Origin: Euryarchaeota archaeon UBA86
GTDB lineage: Archaea; Thermoplasmatota; Poseidoniia; Poseidoniales; Thalassarchaeaceae
NCBI GenBank assembly: GCA_002503055.1
Contig: DAQX01000015.1
Location: forward strand, 1-30,641
DNA: 30,641 bases
Direction: 5' to 3'
Position numbers and translations under genes: made by a program. This document shows, piece after piece, positions 23,474 through 30,641 of this stretch. A model generated the notes under the pieces. The model ran no database searches and was not told the DNA's origin. It worked only from the letters and a program-made list of their open reading frames with translations. Every line of letters begins with the position of its first letter. Position 1 is the first letter of the stretch.

Positions 23474-25135
23474 ATGTCGGAATCCCAGAGTTTCACGACT
23501 TTAATCAAGAGCCGCCGTGCTAGGCGTGGAGCGCTAGTATTCTCGTTCTGGGCTTTGCTACTGATACTGGTCTCAACCATCGCCATGACCTATGTTGTTC
23601 CCGGCCAGACTCACCAGTCAGCGTATGGCGACGATTGGAACGATTTGGGTACATTCAGGTCGGATATCAGTTCTATGGGAATCGAAACGACAGCTTTGGT
23701 TTCGAGCCCTCTGTTGTTGAGTGAGATTGATTATCCTGAGCAGGCGGTGTTTGTTATCTCTGGCGTAGAGAGAGACACCATATCTCTCCCCAGATTCACC
23801 GGAGATGAGAATGTCATCGAGTTCTCCGAAGGTGATGGATACACAACATCTGAGATACTAGCTATCGAGTCCTTTGTTGAGAGAGGCGGAACAGTTCTTC
23901 TAATGGATGACTTCGGATACTCCAGCAACCTCGCAGACCAATTCGGCCTCCAGTATTCTGGTCACAGACTATACGACGAAGGCTCGTACGCAGCAGAACT
24001 GGGAGCCGATTACATCTGGATTAACACTGGTTCGGCATTCAATTTCACTACTAACTCAGGTTCTCTGGCTACCATTCACCCATGCCTCAAGGATTTGGAT
24101 AATGACGGCGTAATCGATATCCTAGACCCTGAACCACTCGACCCGTCAATCTCGGCATTCGTAACTGAGGCAGATGCTGGTTTGTGTGCTCACAGATACT
24201 CGGTAGATGGTTGGGACTTCTCTGAGGGATACAATTTGCTGACCAACACCCCCTCGGCATTTGAGAAGGCGACATCTTACAATCCAGTAGAGAATCGATA
24301 CGCTATCGGTAAATCAACTCTAGATTCGTATCTAGACACTAATGACGACGGTAACCTAACAGTTGGCTTCGAGTCTCTAGGAATTGAGGGGGATGAACAG
24401 GGTCCGTTCGCTGTATATGTCAGACACTGTGAGGACAGACTTTGTATCGACGCAAGTGGCGGCAGAGTTCACTTCGTTGCTGACGGCTCTATTCTGATTA
24501 ACTCCCTATATGACCCTAGTTCTCTGGGTAATTTCGCTGCCGGAGGCGGCTCAACCCAGTCGATCTCAATTCCTGATAATGACAATCGTAAGTGGGCCCT
24601 AGATATCATCGCCGAGGCCCTACTAGTTGATCCAAACTCGACAAAGGCAAGCTCCAACGCGATTGTCATATTCGATGAGAGTAGACACCAACAGCCAACT
24701 CTCTTCGGAGATACCTACAATCTACTTTACTATCTGCTAATCTACTTCACAAACGACTGGATGGCAATGTTACTACTCTTCCTCACATTATTCATTGTCC
24801 TTGAAGCCGTTTTGATTAGGAAAGAGGATCCTCAAGACTGGCGCCATGTATTCCGAATCATCTACTACGGATTCGGTGATGCTAGAAGGTATGAGTACTA
24901 TCAGCGACCTGAGAAGATTAGACAAGTTCTGCTATCTCGAATTCGGAATCTGAATACGCTATCTAGAGAGGAGTTCGATGCAATGCCCGCATCAGAATTG
25001 CAGCGCATGGTCGAAGATCCAATTCTGATTAATTTCCTGTTTGAGGATAGGCGATACAAACCCGACGAATTGGTAGGTATAATCAAGCGAATCAAGGAAT
25101 GGGGTCGAACTGACTCTGAGGCAGAGGGGGCCTAG
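23474..25135 (+). CDS. DUF4350-like membrane protein (DUF58 partner)
   Basis: This 553-residue protein is anchored by helices at about 20-41 and 418-448. The region between is outside, with a GATase-like fold suggested by IESFVERGGTVLLMDDFGYS (131-150) and FVADGSILINSLYD (334-347), as in DUF4350 proteins encoded with DUF58 and MoxR. Two calcium-loop motifs, DLDNDGVIDILD (207-218) and DTNDDGNLTVGF (288-299), are inserted. The C-terminal cytoplasmic part is basic and helical (RHVFRIIYYGFGDARRYEYYQRPEKIRQVL). GGAGG at 23461-23465 serves the ATG. The DUF58 gene follows after 2 bp. No MoxR ATPase gene is adjacent. The function is probably membrane-complex assembly, inferred from the family pairing. 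Confidence 0.75.
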   Translation: MSESQSFTTLIKSRRARRGALVFSFWALLLILVSTIAMTYVVPGQTHQSAYGDDWNDLGTFRSDISSMGIETTALVSSPLLLSEIDYPEQAVFVISGVERDTISLPRFTGDENVIEFSEGDGYTTSEILAIESFVERGGTVLLMDDFGYSSNLADQFGLQYSGHRLYDEGSYAAELGADYIWINTGSAFNFTTNSGSLATIHPCLKDLDNDGVIDILDPEPLDPSISAFVTEADAGLCAHRYSVDGWDFSEGYNLLTNTPSAFEKATSYNPVENRYAIGKSTLDSYLDTNDDGNLTVGFESLGIEGDEQGPFAVYVRHCEDRLCIDASGGRVHFVADGSILINSLYDPSSLGNFAAGGGSTQSISIPDNDNRKWALDIIAEALLVDPNSTKASSNAIVIFDESRHQQPTLFGDTYNLLYYLLIYFTNDWMAMLLLFLTLFIVLEAVLIRKEDPQDWRHVFRIIYYGFGDARRYEYYQRPEKIRQVLLSRIRNLNTLSREEFDAMPASELQRMVEDPILINFLFEDRRYKPDELVGIIKRIKEWGRTDSEAEGA

Positions 25136-25137
25136 AC

Positions 25138-26406
25138 ATGTGGACTCGTAAGGCATCTCTGATGGTGACTAGCGGAATCAGCCTAATTCTGATTGGGATG
25201 ATGATATCTAACTTCCAATTGATGATTGTTGGGTTGACCTTCATCTCTTTCCTCGCAATCAATGGTTGGGTTTCCGGCCACTCGGAGCTTGAAATTAGTC
25301 GAACAATCAATGGGACTCCTACTAATGACATCAATGTGTACAAGGGCGATGATGTAGTAGTCGAGTTAACCATCTCAAATACATCTTATCGCAGGACACA
25401 GCAACTGGAACTTTTCGACAATGTCCCGCACGAAATGAAGATGCGAAAGGGCATCAATCAGATGAGGATGAACCTCGGGCCAGGTCAGACTGCCAGATTG
25501 AGATATAGGGTTCGCTGCCCACTACGAGGCCACTACACTCTAGGGCCAGTTTCAGTTCGATACAGGAATGTATTCAATCTCTTCGTAAATGAATCTCAGA
25601 TTGAAAGCAGGACTGATGTAACCGTATTCCCACAAGTCAGAGAGATCGAAGAGGCACTACTGCGTTCAGATGTACCAAAGATGTACACTGGTGCTACCAC
25701 ACTCAAGACCCCTGGTCAAGGAATGGAGTTCTACTCGCTGCGCGAGTATCTGCCCGGAGACTCTTTCCGATCAATCAACTGGAAAGCATTCGCCAAGACT
25801 GGGGATTTGATGGTCAATGAGAAGACCAGAGATGCAGTTACTGATGTTTTCATCTTCTTGGATACAAGAGATGTATCTCGTATAGGTACCGTTCTCAAGA
25901 ACCCCCTAGAGATGGGAACAGTAGCCGCAGCTTCAGTTTCTAACTACTTCATCAGACGTAGAGATTCAGTAGCTTTAGTAACATACGGAGATAAGATGGA
26001 TTTCCTTCCAGCCGAGACCGGTGACAAGCAGAACTACAAGATCCTGAGCCAATTGGCTGCAGTTGAGGCGAAAGGCTCGATGCCTCTGCAAGCTGTAACC
26101 AATGCTATGTCTCCGAGAATGAGCAGAGGCTCACCAGTATTCGTCATCAGCAGCCTAGAGGGCGATGGCACTACTCTTCCTGCAATCAGAAACCTCGCAG
26201 CTAAGGGTCATGCCGTTGTCGTTCTATCTCCAAGCAGCATAGATCTCGAGCGTCTAGTTAGCCGCATCCCTCGAATGTCATATGAGGTTCTCAAATTAGA
26301 GAGACAGAACAGACTCACTGCCCTGTCAGGTTACGGTGCTAAGGTCATCGACTGGATGCCGGATGTGGAACTCTCGCAAGCGCTGTTGCAGGTTAGATCA
26401 GTTTAG
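25138..26406 (+). CDS. DUF58 domain protein
   Basis: This 422-residue protein has two closely spaced N-terminal membrane helices (about 8-24 and 26-44), a beta-rich region (about 50-165) and the DUF58 signature GMEFYSLREYLPGDSFRSIN, continuing WKAFAKTGDLMVNEK (195-229). A von Willebrand A-like fold follows: DVFIFLDTRD stands where a metal site would be, but with a degenerate metal-binding pattern. DUF58 proteins usually work with MoxR-type AAA chaperones and with DUF4350 or DUF4129 membrane proteins in building membrane or periplasmic complexes. Here the partner DUF4350-like gene ends 2 bp upstream and an 8-TM protein gene begins 10 bp downstream. Confidence 0.92.
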   Translation: MWTRKASLMVTSGISLILIGMMISNFQLMIVGLTFISFLAINGWVSGHSELEISRTINGTPTNDINVYKGDDVVVELTISNTSYRRTQQLELFDNVPHEMKMRKGINQMRMNLGPGQTARLRYRVRCPLRGHYTLGPVSVRYRNVFNLFVNESQIESRTDVTVFPQVREIEEALLRSDVPKMYTGATTLKTPGQGMEFYSLREYLPGDSFRSINWKAFAKTGDLMVNEKTRDAVTDVFIFLDTRDVSRIGTVLKNPLEMGTVAAASVSNYFIRRRDSVALVTYGDKMDFLPAETGDKQNYKILSQLAAVEAKGSMPLQAVTNAMSPRMSRGSPVFVISSLEGDGTTLPAIRNLAAKGHAVVVLSPSSIDLERLVSRIPRMSYEVLKLERQNRLTALSGYGAKVIDWMPDVELSQALLQVRSV

Positions 26407-26416
26407 AGGTGAATGC

Positions 26417-27646
26417 ATGGCAATGGAATCAGTACCCGAGTCCAAGACACTGCACATACCCAAACTTCGTAGACGCTGGCAGGTATTGTTATTGCAACTG
26501 ATTTCTACAGCTTCACTTCTATTGATTATGAAGAGAATGAACTCAGTTTTCGGATCGTGTACGGACCAATTCATCGAAGACTCCGGAGGTATCGAATCGA
26601 ACTATTGGTGCCCGGCTTACGAGCACACTCGAGGGGTCAAGTACTGGAGCGAGTCAGATTCAGTCGATTTATTCCTGCCAGATTTCCTACACGGCCTAGT
26701 CGATATGTCCGGAAACGAACTTTCAGGAGATGCTACATTCGTTGCTCCCGTTCTATTTTGTATGGGAATCACCGCTCTTTGGGTATACATCCTCCATAAA
26801 CCCGAGAGGATTCAACTATGGGCAAACCGAATTGTCACATGGGGCTTCGTCGCTTGGATGATTCTACCCTTCCTACTATCCTGGATCTATCAGGTTGTTG
26901 TGGCCGGACCCCATCTTCCATTCGGCAATGAGAACCCGAACCTGAACCATATTGACAAGCTATGGGATCCATTCATGTTCGCCTTTGAACTGGTTTTCCT
27001 TGGTATTGTATTTGCTCCGATTCTAGCCGGTCTAATGGGAATCTGGGGACTTTCCAAGCGTATGATTACATGGGCTGTCGGATACTTCCTGATGGTAGTT
27101 GGAATTCACGCATTGCTAACCTTTGAGGGAATCACAGAAGCAGTCGATGTCGGGCTTCAGCCGCTGCCCGCACAGATTGGAGATGCAACGCTCTACGCTG
27201 GACTTTTCTCCCCACTCTCTCTCACTCTGATTTCGATAGCAATTCTAATCATAGTGTTCATGGAATCCGGTCTTGCAGTAATCAGTCATCTCGAGTATGC
27301 TGCCATGTTGCCAGAGGATGCCAAGAGAAACCCTGAGTATGTCTACCAGTTCAACAATGTCGTCAACTCTCATCTTGTCCACATGACAGTAATCACAGCC
27401 GTAGTTATGCTGACGACTGCCATAGCCATCGAGTTTGATGACTTCTTGATTTCTTTAGTTGGCCTCTTGGAAGGCTCTCAGTGGTCCGGCCAAGTCCGCG
27501 AGTCGCTAGAGTTGCAATTGACCTATGGCAAGGTGATTTCAGCTGGATTATTCCTTTTGGTAGTGGCAGGTATGAGATTTGTATTACCATGGCAACGACT
27601 TACTGGAATCCTTGAGACTGGAATGAGCCGATTGCGCAGCGACTAG
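26417..27646 (+). CDS. Unknown 8-TM membrane protein, DUF58-linked
   Basis: I do not recognise this 409-residue protein. It has about eight membrane helices (22-40, 108-127, 138-160, 186-208, 214-236, 262-288, 318-340, 372-390). An outer loop between helices 1 and 2 is rich in acidic residues and has two cysteines (Cys48, Cys65). The cytoplasmic tail is basic. The start ATG at 26417 follows gaggtg; the frame is open further upstream but overlaps DUF58. In related clusters this place is often taken by other polytopic proteins of the MoxR system, so it is probably part of the same complex. It ends tail-to-tail with the small minus-strand gene (4 bp overlap). Confidence 0.75.
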   Translation: MAMESVPESKTLHIPKLRRRWQVLLLQLISTASLLLIMKRMNSVFGSCTDQFIEDSGGIESNYWCPAYEHTRGVKYWSESDSVDLFLPDFLHGLVDMSGNELSGDATFVAPVLFCMGITALWVYILHKPERIQLWANRIVTWGFVAWMILPFLLSWIYQVVVAGPHLPFGNENPNLNHIDKLWDPFMFAFELVFLGIVFAPILAGLMGIWGLSKRMITWAVGYFLMVVGIHALLTFEGITEAVDVGLQPLPAQIGDATLYAGLFSPLSLTLISIAILIIVFMESGLAVISHLEYAAMLPEDAKRNPEYVYQFNNVVNSHLVHMTVITAVVMLTTAIAIEFDDFLISLVGLLEGSQWSGQVRESLELQLTYGKVISAGLFLLVVAGMRFVLPWQRLTGILETGMSRLRSD

Positions 27647-27870
27647 GGAAACAGTCCAATCCGAGCGGCAATCCTAACCATTACCTCGGCGAGAACTGGC
27701 ACGGCCAGTATTGCTACAACCAAAGCTGCTGGGAACGGAAGAAAGTCAAGTAAATCGAAGTATGAGTACACGCCAAATGCTGAAATCACGAACAAGACCC
27801 GCTCTAGCAGAGAGGAATTTCTAGAAGCGGTCTCAGCAGGATGTCCTGGCAGAGGCAAACCGTCTTCCAT
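27643..27870 (-). CDS. Small two-helix membrane protein
   Basis: This 75-residue protein has a polar N-terminus (MEDGLPLPGHPAETASRNSS) and two hydrophobic helices (about 24-40, FVISAFGVYSYFDLLDFLPF, and 43-63, ALVVAILAVPVLAEVMVRIA), ending in a basic turn. I recognise no family. The frame remains open upstream to 28071, but that part runs across the divergent ttuA gene and has no membrane or conserved character, so the ATG at 27870 is preferred; a TTG a little further upstream is possible. No good Shine-Dalgarno is visible. A 4 bp overlap with the 8-TM gene and a shared operator-like region with ttuA support a real gene. Confidence 0.5.
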   Translation of the reverse strand: MEDGLPLPGHPAETASRNSSLLERVLFVISAFGVYSYFDLLDFLPFPAALVVAILAVPVLAEVMVRIAARIGLFP

Positions 27871-27896
27871 GACATCAGCACGAACATTCGGGCCAT

Positions 27897-27936
27897 CAAC
27901 CCACCGCAAACCACCGATTCTTGGTTCGGTGGTTTG
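27897..27936. promoter_or_regulatory. Three-half-site operator candidate between a small membrane gene and ttuA
   Basis: Two direct copies, caacccaccg (27897-27906) and caaaccaccg (27907-27916), exactly 10 bp apart, are followed by an inverted copy. CAAACCACCGA (27907-27917) and TCGGTGGTTTG (27926-27936) form perfect 11-bp arms with an 8-nt loop. The array lies 27 bp before both start codons of the divergent genes, so a regulator bound here could control both. Read as RNA it would be a strong hairpin. Confidence 0.6.
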
Positions 27937-27962
27937 AAACTCGATTACTCGTAGCGAGATGC

Positions 27963-28964
27963 ATGCCACCTGCAATCTCAGTCGAGTCCTGCAGTCGCTG
28001 CGACCACCCATCAGTGGTGCATCAGGAGTATAGTGGACAGCACTTGTGTGGCAAGCATCTAGCATCTTCAATCAGAAAAAGAACATCCAAGGAGTTGAGG
28101 CAACAACTCAAACTTCCCAAGGACGCTAGGCATGAGGATGGCTCTCCATACCGTATTCTCGTAGCGGTTTCAGGAGGAAAGGACTCAGCTGTACTGCTGA
28201 CTATGTTGCACGATATCATCGCACGTAGACGCGATGTCGAGTTGATTGCCGGTTGTGTCGATGAAGGCATCGATGGCTACCGAGCACCCTCACTTGAATG
28301 CGCAAGAGACCTTGCTGAGCAACTTGGAGTTAGGTTTGAGACACTAAGTTACGAGGGTATTGGATACGAGAGGATGGACGAAGTAGTGTCTCGAATACCT
28401 GCGATGGGCAAGAATCACGACGAGGCCAAGGGGATGATGCCTTGCTCCTTTTGTGGAGTTTTCCGCAGACAGAGCCTTAATTCACTTGCAGAGAAGGTCA
28501 GTGCAGATGTGATGGCCCTAGGTCACAATCTAGATGACATGGCACAATCAATTTTGATGAATTTCCAGAAAGGAGAAATTGAACGCTCAGTCAGACTCGC
28601 TCCACATACTGAGAATCCTATAGATGGAATCGTGCCCAGGATCGTGCCATTGCGATGGATTCCCGAACAGGAGATTCACGCGCACGCTATTTGCCAAGGT
28701 CTACCAATCCATCACGGCGACTGCCCACATGCGCCCGGTGCAATGCGCCAACAGAGCAGAGGAATAGTGGCGCAGATGGAGTCACTGACTCCTGGTGCAA
28801 GGCATGGTCTGTTACATTCGCTCGATGAGATTCGCAGGCTTCACCGCGAGACAGAGCGTGATCCAAAGTTAGAGGTTCGCAACTGCTCTGAGTGCGGAGA
28901 AATCACAAGCAAGGAAGTATGCCAGGCTTGCACTATGAAGAGATGGTTGGCTGAAACTGCCTAA
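27963..28964 (+). CDS. tRNA 2-thiolation enzyme, TtuA/Ncs6 (CTU1) family
   Basis: This enzyme activates tRNA with ATP and exchanges a uridine oxygen for sulfur, position 34 or 54 depending on subtype. The 333-residue protein begins with a zinc finger (Cys10, Cys13, Cys29, His32), then VAVSGGKDS (PP-loop, 68-75). CSFC (Cys161, Cys164) with Cys254 (HHGDCPHA) are the ligands for the catalytic [4Fe-4S] cluster. GHNLDDMAQS is typical, and a C-terminal zinc finger follows (Cys308, 311, 320, 323). I chose the ATG at 27963; a TTG at 27921 lies within the operator-like repeat. A ubiquitin-like sulfur carrier is usual but not seen here. The acyltransferase gene follows after 9 bp. Confidence 0.93.
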   Translation: MPPAISVESCSRCDHPSVVHQEYSGQHLCGKHLASSIRKRTSKELRQQLKLPKDARHEDGSPYRILVAVSGGKDSAVLLTMLHDIIARRRDVELIAGCVDEGIDGYRAPSLECARDLAEQLGVRFETLSYEGIGYERMDEVVSRIPAMGKNHDEAKGMMPCSFCGVFRRQSLNSLAEKVSADVMALGHNLDDMAQSILMNFQKGEIERSVRLAPHTENPIDGIVPRIVPLRWIPEQEIHAHAICQGLPIHHGDCPHAPGAMRQQSRGIVAQMESLTPGARHGLLHSLDEIRRLHRETERDPKLEVRNCSECGEITSKEVCQACTMKRWLAETA

Positions 28965-28973
28965 GGTGACATA

Positions 28974-30260
28974 ATGATTCGTCGTCATGATATTGACTGG
29001 TTGAGAGTAATTCTGTTTGGTCTGCTCATTTGGTTCCATTATGCAGTCTTTTCTCTTGGTCAACTTGAGGGCGAAGATAGCAGCATGGAATTGTTCAATC
29101 TTTCTTTGTTCATAATTATTGGAGTTATGCATCAGTGGAGATTGGCGGCCCTGTTTGTCATCTCAGGAATGGGTACTGCGTTCGCATTTCGAAGAAGAAC
29201 TTGGGATGTTTACATCAAGGAGAGATTCTCCCGACTCGGGATTCCTCTTTTGTTTGGGACCTACATCCTTTTTTTCGGAATCTTCGACCCTCTAGATACA
29301 GCAGGTAAACTACTCGAGATATTCCCTGGATCTGAAAGAATGCCATATGGTCACCTTTGGTTCATCTACAACCTACTGATTTACTCCGTTATTCTGACTC
29401 CTCTATTCTCACATGTACGCAACAACCCTGACGGCAAGATAGTACAGGCAACCCGCTCGTTGTTGAATGTTCGATATGGGATGGGCCTGCTGCTATTGCC
29501 ACCACTAATCCTCGCCCTAAATGGAATTCTGTTCAAACCTTGGGGATTCGGAGAAGTGGGAATGTGGTGGGAATTTCCGCGCTATCTGATTTACTTCCTA
29601 TTCGGATATCTGATGATTGCAGCCAAAGAGGATTACTTTCCTGCAATTGATAAAATTCGAATTCCAGTCACGATCATGACTCCTATCTTTGCCATTGTTT
29701 GGTTCATCAGTGGAGAAATGTTCGAAACACCTGAGATTTACGAGGGCGGCTGGGTGGACAAGGGATACGATGCATTCTCTCTAGAGCCGACCATCGCTGC
29801 TCTGATCCAGTCTTTCCATGCATGGTTCTGGTGCCTATTCATCTTTAGTTGGGCTTCCAAACTTCTCAACAAACCCAGTAAGTGGCTCGCATATCTCAAC
29901 GAGGCAGTATACCCTACCTACATTGTCCACATGCACTTGACTTTCCTCCCCATTGCTCTGTTTGCTTTGATTGGGTTAGGCTACTATCCATCGATGTTTA
30001 TTGGAACAGCCATTGTCTTCTTAGGCGTGATGATTTGCTTTGAGATTGCCAGAAGGGCAGCCCTGTTTCGACCCATGTTTGGAATCAAGGGAGGAGAAGA
30101 GGAGGTCAACAAGCTGTTCCCTTACAACAGGACCGAGGACAACACAATCCGAATATTGTACTCATTATTCTTTAACGCGCTAGCAGTCGGAATGATCGTC
30201 ATACTGCTGGTGTGGCTAATTGGAGCAGGAGTAATTGCAGAACTGGGTGGTGCGAAATGA
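28974..30260 (+). CDS. Acyltransferase 3 family membrane protein
   Basis: This 428-residue polytopic protein has about ten helices. It starts RRHDIDWLRVILFGLLIWFH, the R/H-xxxDxLR-helix that holds the catalytic histidine region in this family. ALFVISGMGTAFAFRRRTWD and FSRLGIPLLFGTYILFF follow, both typical of acyltransferase 3 proteins that modify sugars or other surface molecules with acyl groups. The acceptor cannot be deduced. The ATG at 28974 follows aaggtga, 9 bp after the ttuA stop. The cupin gene begins inside its stop codon (ATGA), so the two are translationally coupled, and a joint sugar-modifying role is possible but unproven. Confidence 0.88.
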   Translation: MIRRHDIDWLRVILFGLLIWFHYAVFSLGQLEGEDSSMELFNLSLFIIIGVMHQWRLAALFVISGMGTAFAFRRRTWDVYIKERFSRLGIPLLFGTYILFFGIFDPLDTAGKLLEIFPGSERMPYGHLWFIYNLLIYSVILTPLFSHVRNNPDGKIVQATRSLLNVRYGMGLLLLPPLILALNGILFKPWGFGEVGMWWEFPRYLIYFLFGYLMIAAKEDYFPAIDKIRIPVTIMTPIFAIVWFISGEMFETPEIYEGGWVDKGYDAFSLEPTIAALIQSFHAWFWCLFIFSWASKLLNKPSKWLAYLNEAVYPTYIVHMHLTFLPIALFALIGLGYYPSMFIGTAIVFLGVMICFEIARRAALFRPMFGIKGGEEEVNKLFPYNRTEDNTIRILYSLFFNALAVGMIVILLVWLIGAGVIAELGGAK

Positions 30261-30616
30261 GCAAAATCAATCTGAGAGAAAAACTCGAGAAATTTTCTGA
30301 TCATTGGTCTCCTAAGGTCATTGCCGAGATGAACGACTACCAGTTCAAACTGGTCAAAATCGAGGGCGAGTTTGTCTGGCACAATCACACCGATACTGAC
30401 GAGACATTCATCGTCATTGAGGGCGAGATGAAGATTGAGTTTGAGGACAATACAGTCGTACTGAAAGAGGGCGAGATGTATGTCGTTCCGAAGGGAGTGG
30501 AGCATAAGCCGTACGCTGAGGAAGAGTGCAAGATTATGATCATCGAGCCGCGTGGAGTTGTGAATACAGGGGACATCGAAGGAGACCTGACTGCATCCAA
30601 TGATGTCTGGATCTAA
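30257..30616 (+). CDS. Small cupin-domain protein
   Basis: This is a single beta-barrel cupin of 119 residues. Motif 1, FVWHNHTDTDETFIVIEGEM, supplies His42, His44 and Glu49. Motif 2, EGEMYVVPKGVEHKPYA, supplies His83. All four metal ligands of an active cupin are therefore present. The N-terminus (KINLREKLEKFSDHWSPKVI) and the closing RGVVNTGD segment match a widespread family of short stand-alone cupins with unknown substrate. I chose the ATG at 30257, overlapping the acyltransferase stop as ATGA; an upstream ATG in the same frame would run into that gene. The window ends 25 bases later, after a T-rich stretch. Confidence 0.9.
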   Translation: MSKINLREKLEKFSDHWSPKVIAEMNDYQFKLVKIEGEFVWHNHTDTDETFIVIEGEMKIEFEDNTVVLKEGEMYVVPKGVEHKPYAEEECKIMIIEPRGVVNTGDIEGDLTASNDVWI

Positions 30617-30641
30617 TCGAAATCTGTATTTTGATCAAAAA

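Noticed and set aside
27907..27936. Hairpin as an intrinsic terminator
   Set aside because: It lies between divergent genes, where no transcript needs to end, and has no T-run on either side.
27871..28071. Upstream extension of the small minus-strand membrane gene
   Set aside because: It would run antisense through the start of ttuA and the operator-like repeat, and the added residues show no conserved or membrane character.
1..30641. Defence island, prophage or transposon
   Set aside because: No integrase, transposase, terminal repeats, restriction or CRISPR genes; most genes are housekeeping, and the Lhr helicase stands without defence partners.

Overview
This 30.6 kb window looks like chromosomal DNA of a mesophilic archaeon. 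Several genes are archaeal or archaeal/eukaryal in type: an MC1-type chromosomal protein, Cdc48/VAT with two AAA domains, an Hjc-like Holliday junction resolvase, a SEC11-type (Ser/His) signal peptidase, a presenilin-like protease, an Lhr helicase and a TtuA/Ncs6 tRNA thiolase. These sit next to aerobic, bacterial-looking functions (succinate dehydrogenase, aldehyde dehydrogenase) and calcium-binding, Asp-rich surface proteins. Together with the moderate base composition and tight packing, this best fits a marine Thermoplasmatota, Marine Group II (Poseidoniales) or a relative. That placement is inference from gene content, not from a marker-gene tree.

Layout. Positions 1-5.1 kb hold a DUF4126 membrane protein; a minus-strand presenilin-like protease followed by serS; and a plus-strand run of folC, a small anchored acidic protein and dCMP deaminase. 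From 5.1 to 9.9 kb, a minus-strand run reads PI-PLC-like lipoprotein, Lhr helicase, small P-loop kinase. From 10.0 to 13.2 kb, an unknown membrane protein is directly followed by signal peptidase I, which converges on a site-2 protease. From 13.2 to 15.4 kb there is a small coiled-coil protein, a minus-strand macro-domain/Hjc pair, a stand-alone Lrp-type RAM domain and the MC1 gene with its own promoter-like and terminator-like signals. From 15.4 to 20.8 kb lie sdhC-sdhA-sdhB (minus), a 34-residue zinc-ribbon microprotein (plus) and an aldehyde dehydrogenase (minus). From 20.9 to 27.6 kb, a plus-strand run reads Cdc48, PRC-barrel, DUF4350-like, DUF58 and an 8-TM protein. From 27.6 to 30.6 kb there is a small minus-strand membrane protein, then ttuA/ncs6, a membrane acyltransferase and a cupin.

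How the genes work together. Three different membrane proteases (presenilin, signal peptidase, site-2 protease) and the Cdc48/DUF58 group point to membrane-protein processing and quality control. The macro/Hjc pair and Lhr belong to DNA repair. Sdh and the aldehyde dehydrogenase feed aerobic carbon oxidation. dCMP deaminase, FolC, SerRS and TtuA are housekeeping.

I see no tRNA or rRNA gene, insertion sequence, CRISPR array or integrase, and no gene-free stretch longer than 300 bases. The least ordinary signals are short: a three-half-site inverted/direct repeat in the divergent promoter before ttuA (27897-27936), 3-nt-spaced palindromes before sdhC and before the DUF4350 gene, the zinc-ribbon microprotein, a folC reading frame whose conserved N-terminus lies upstream of any ATG, and five exact tail-to-tail gene overlaps plus one more involving the microprotein.
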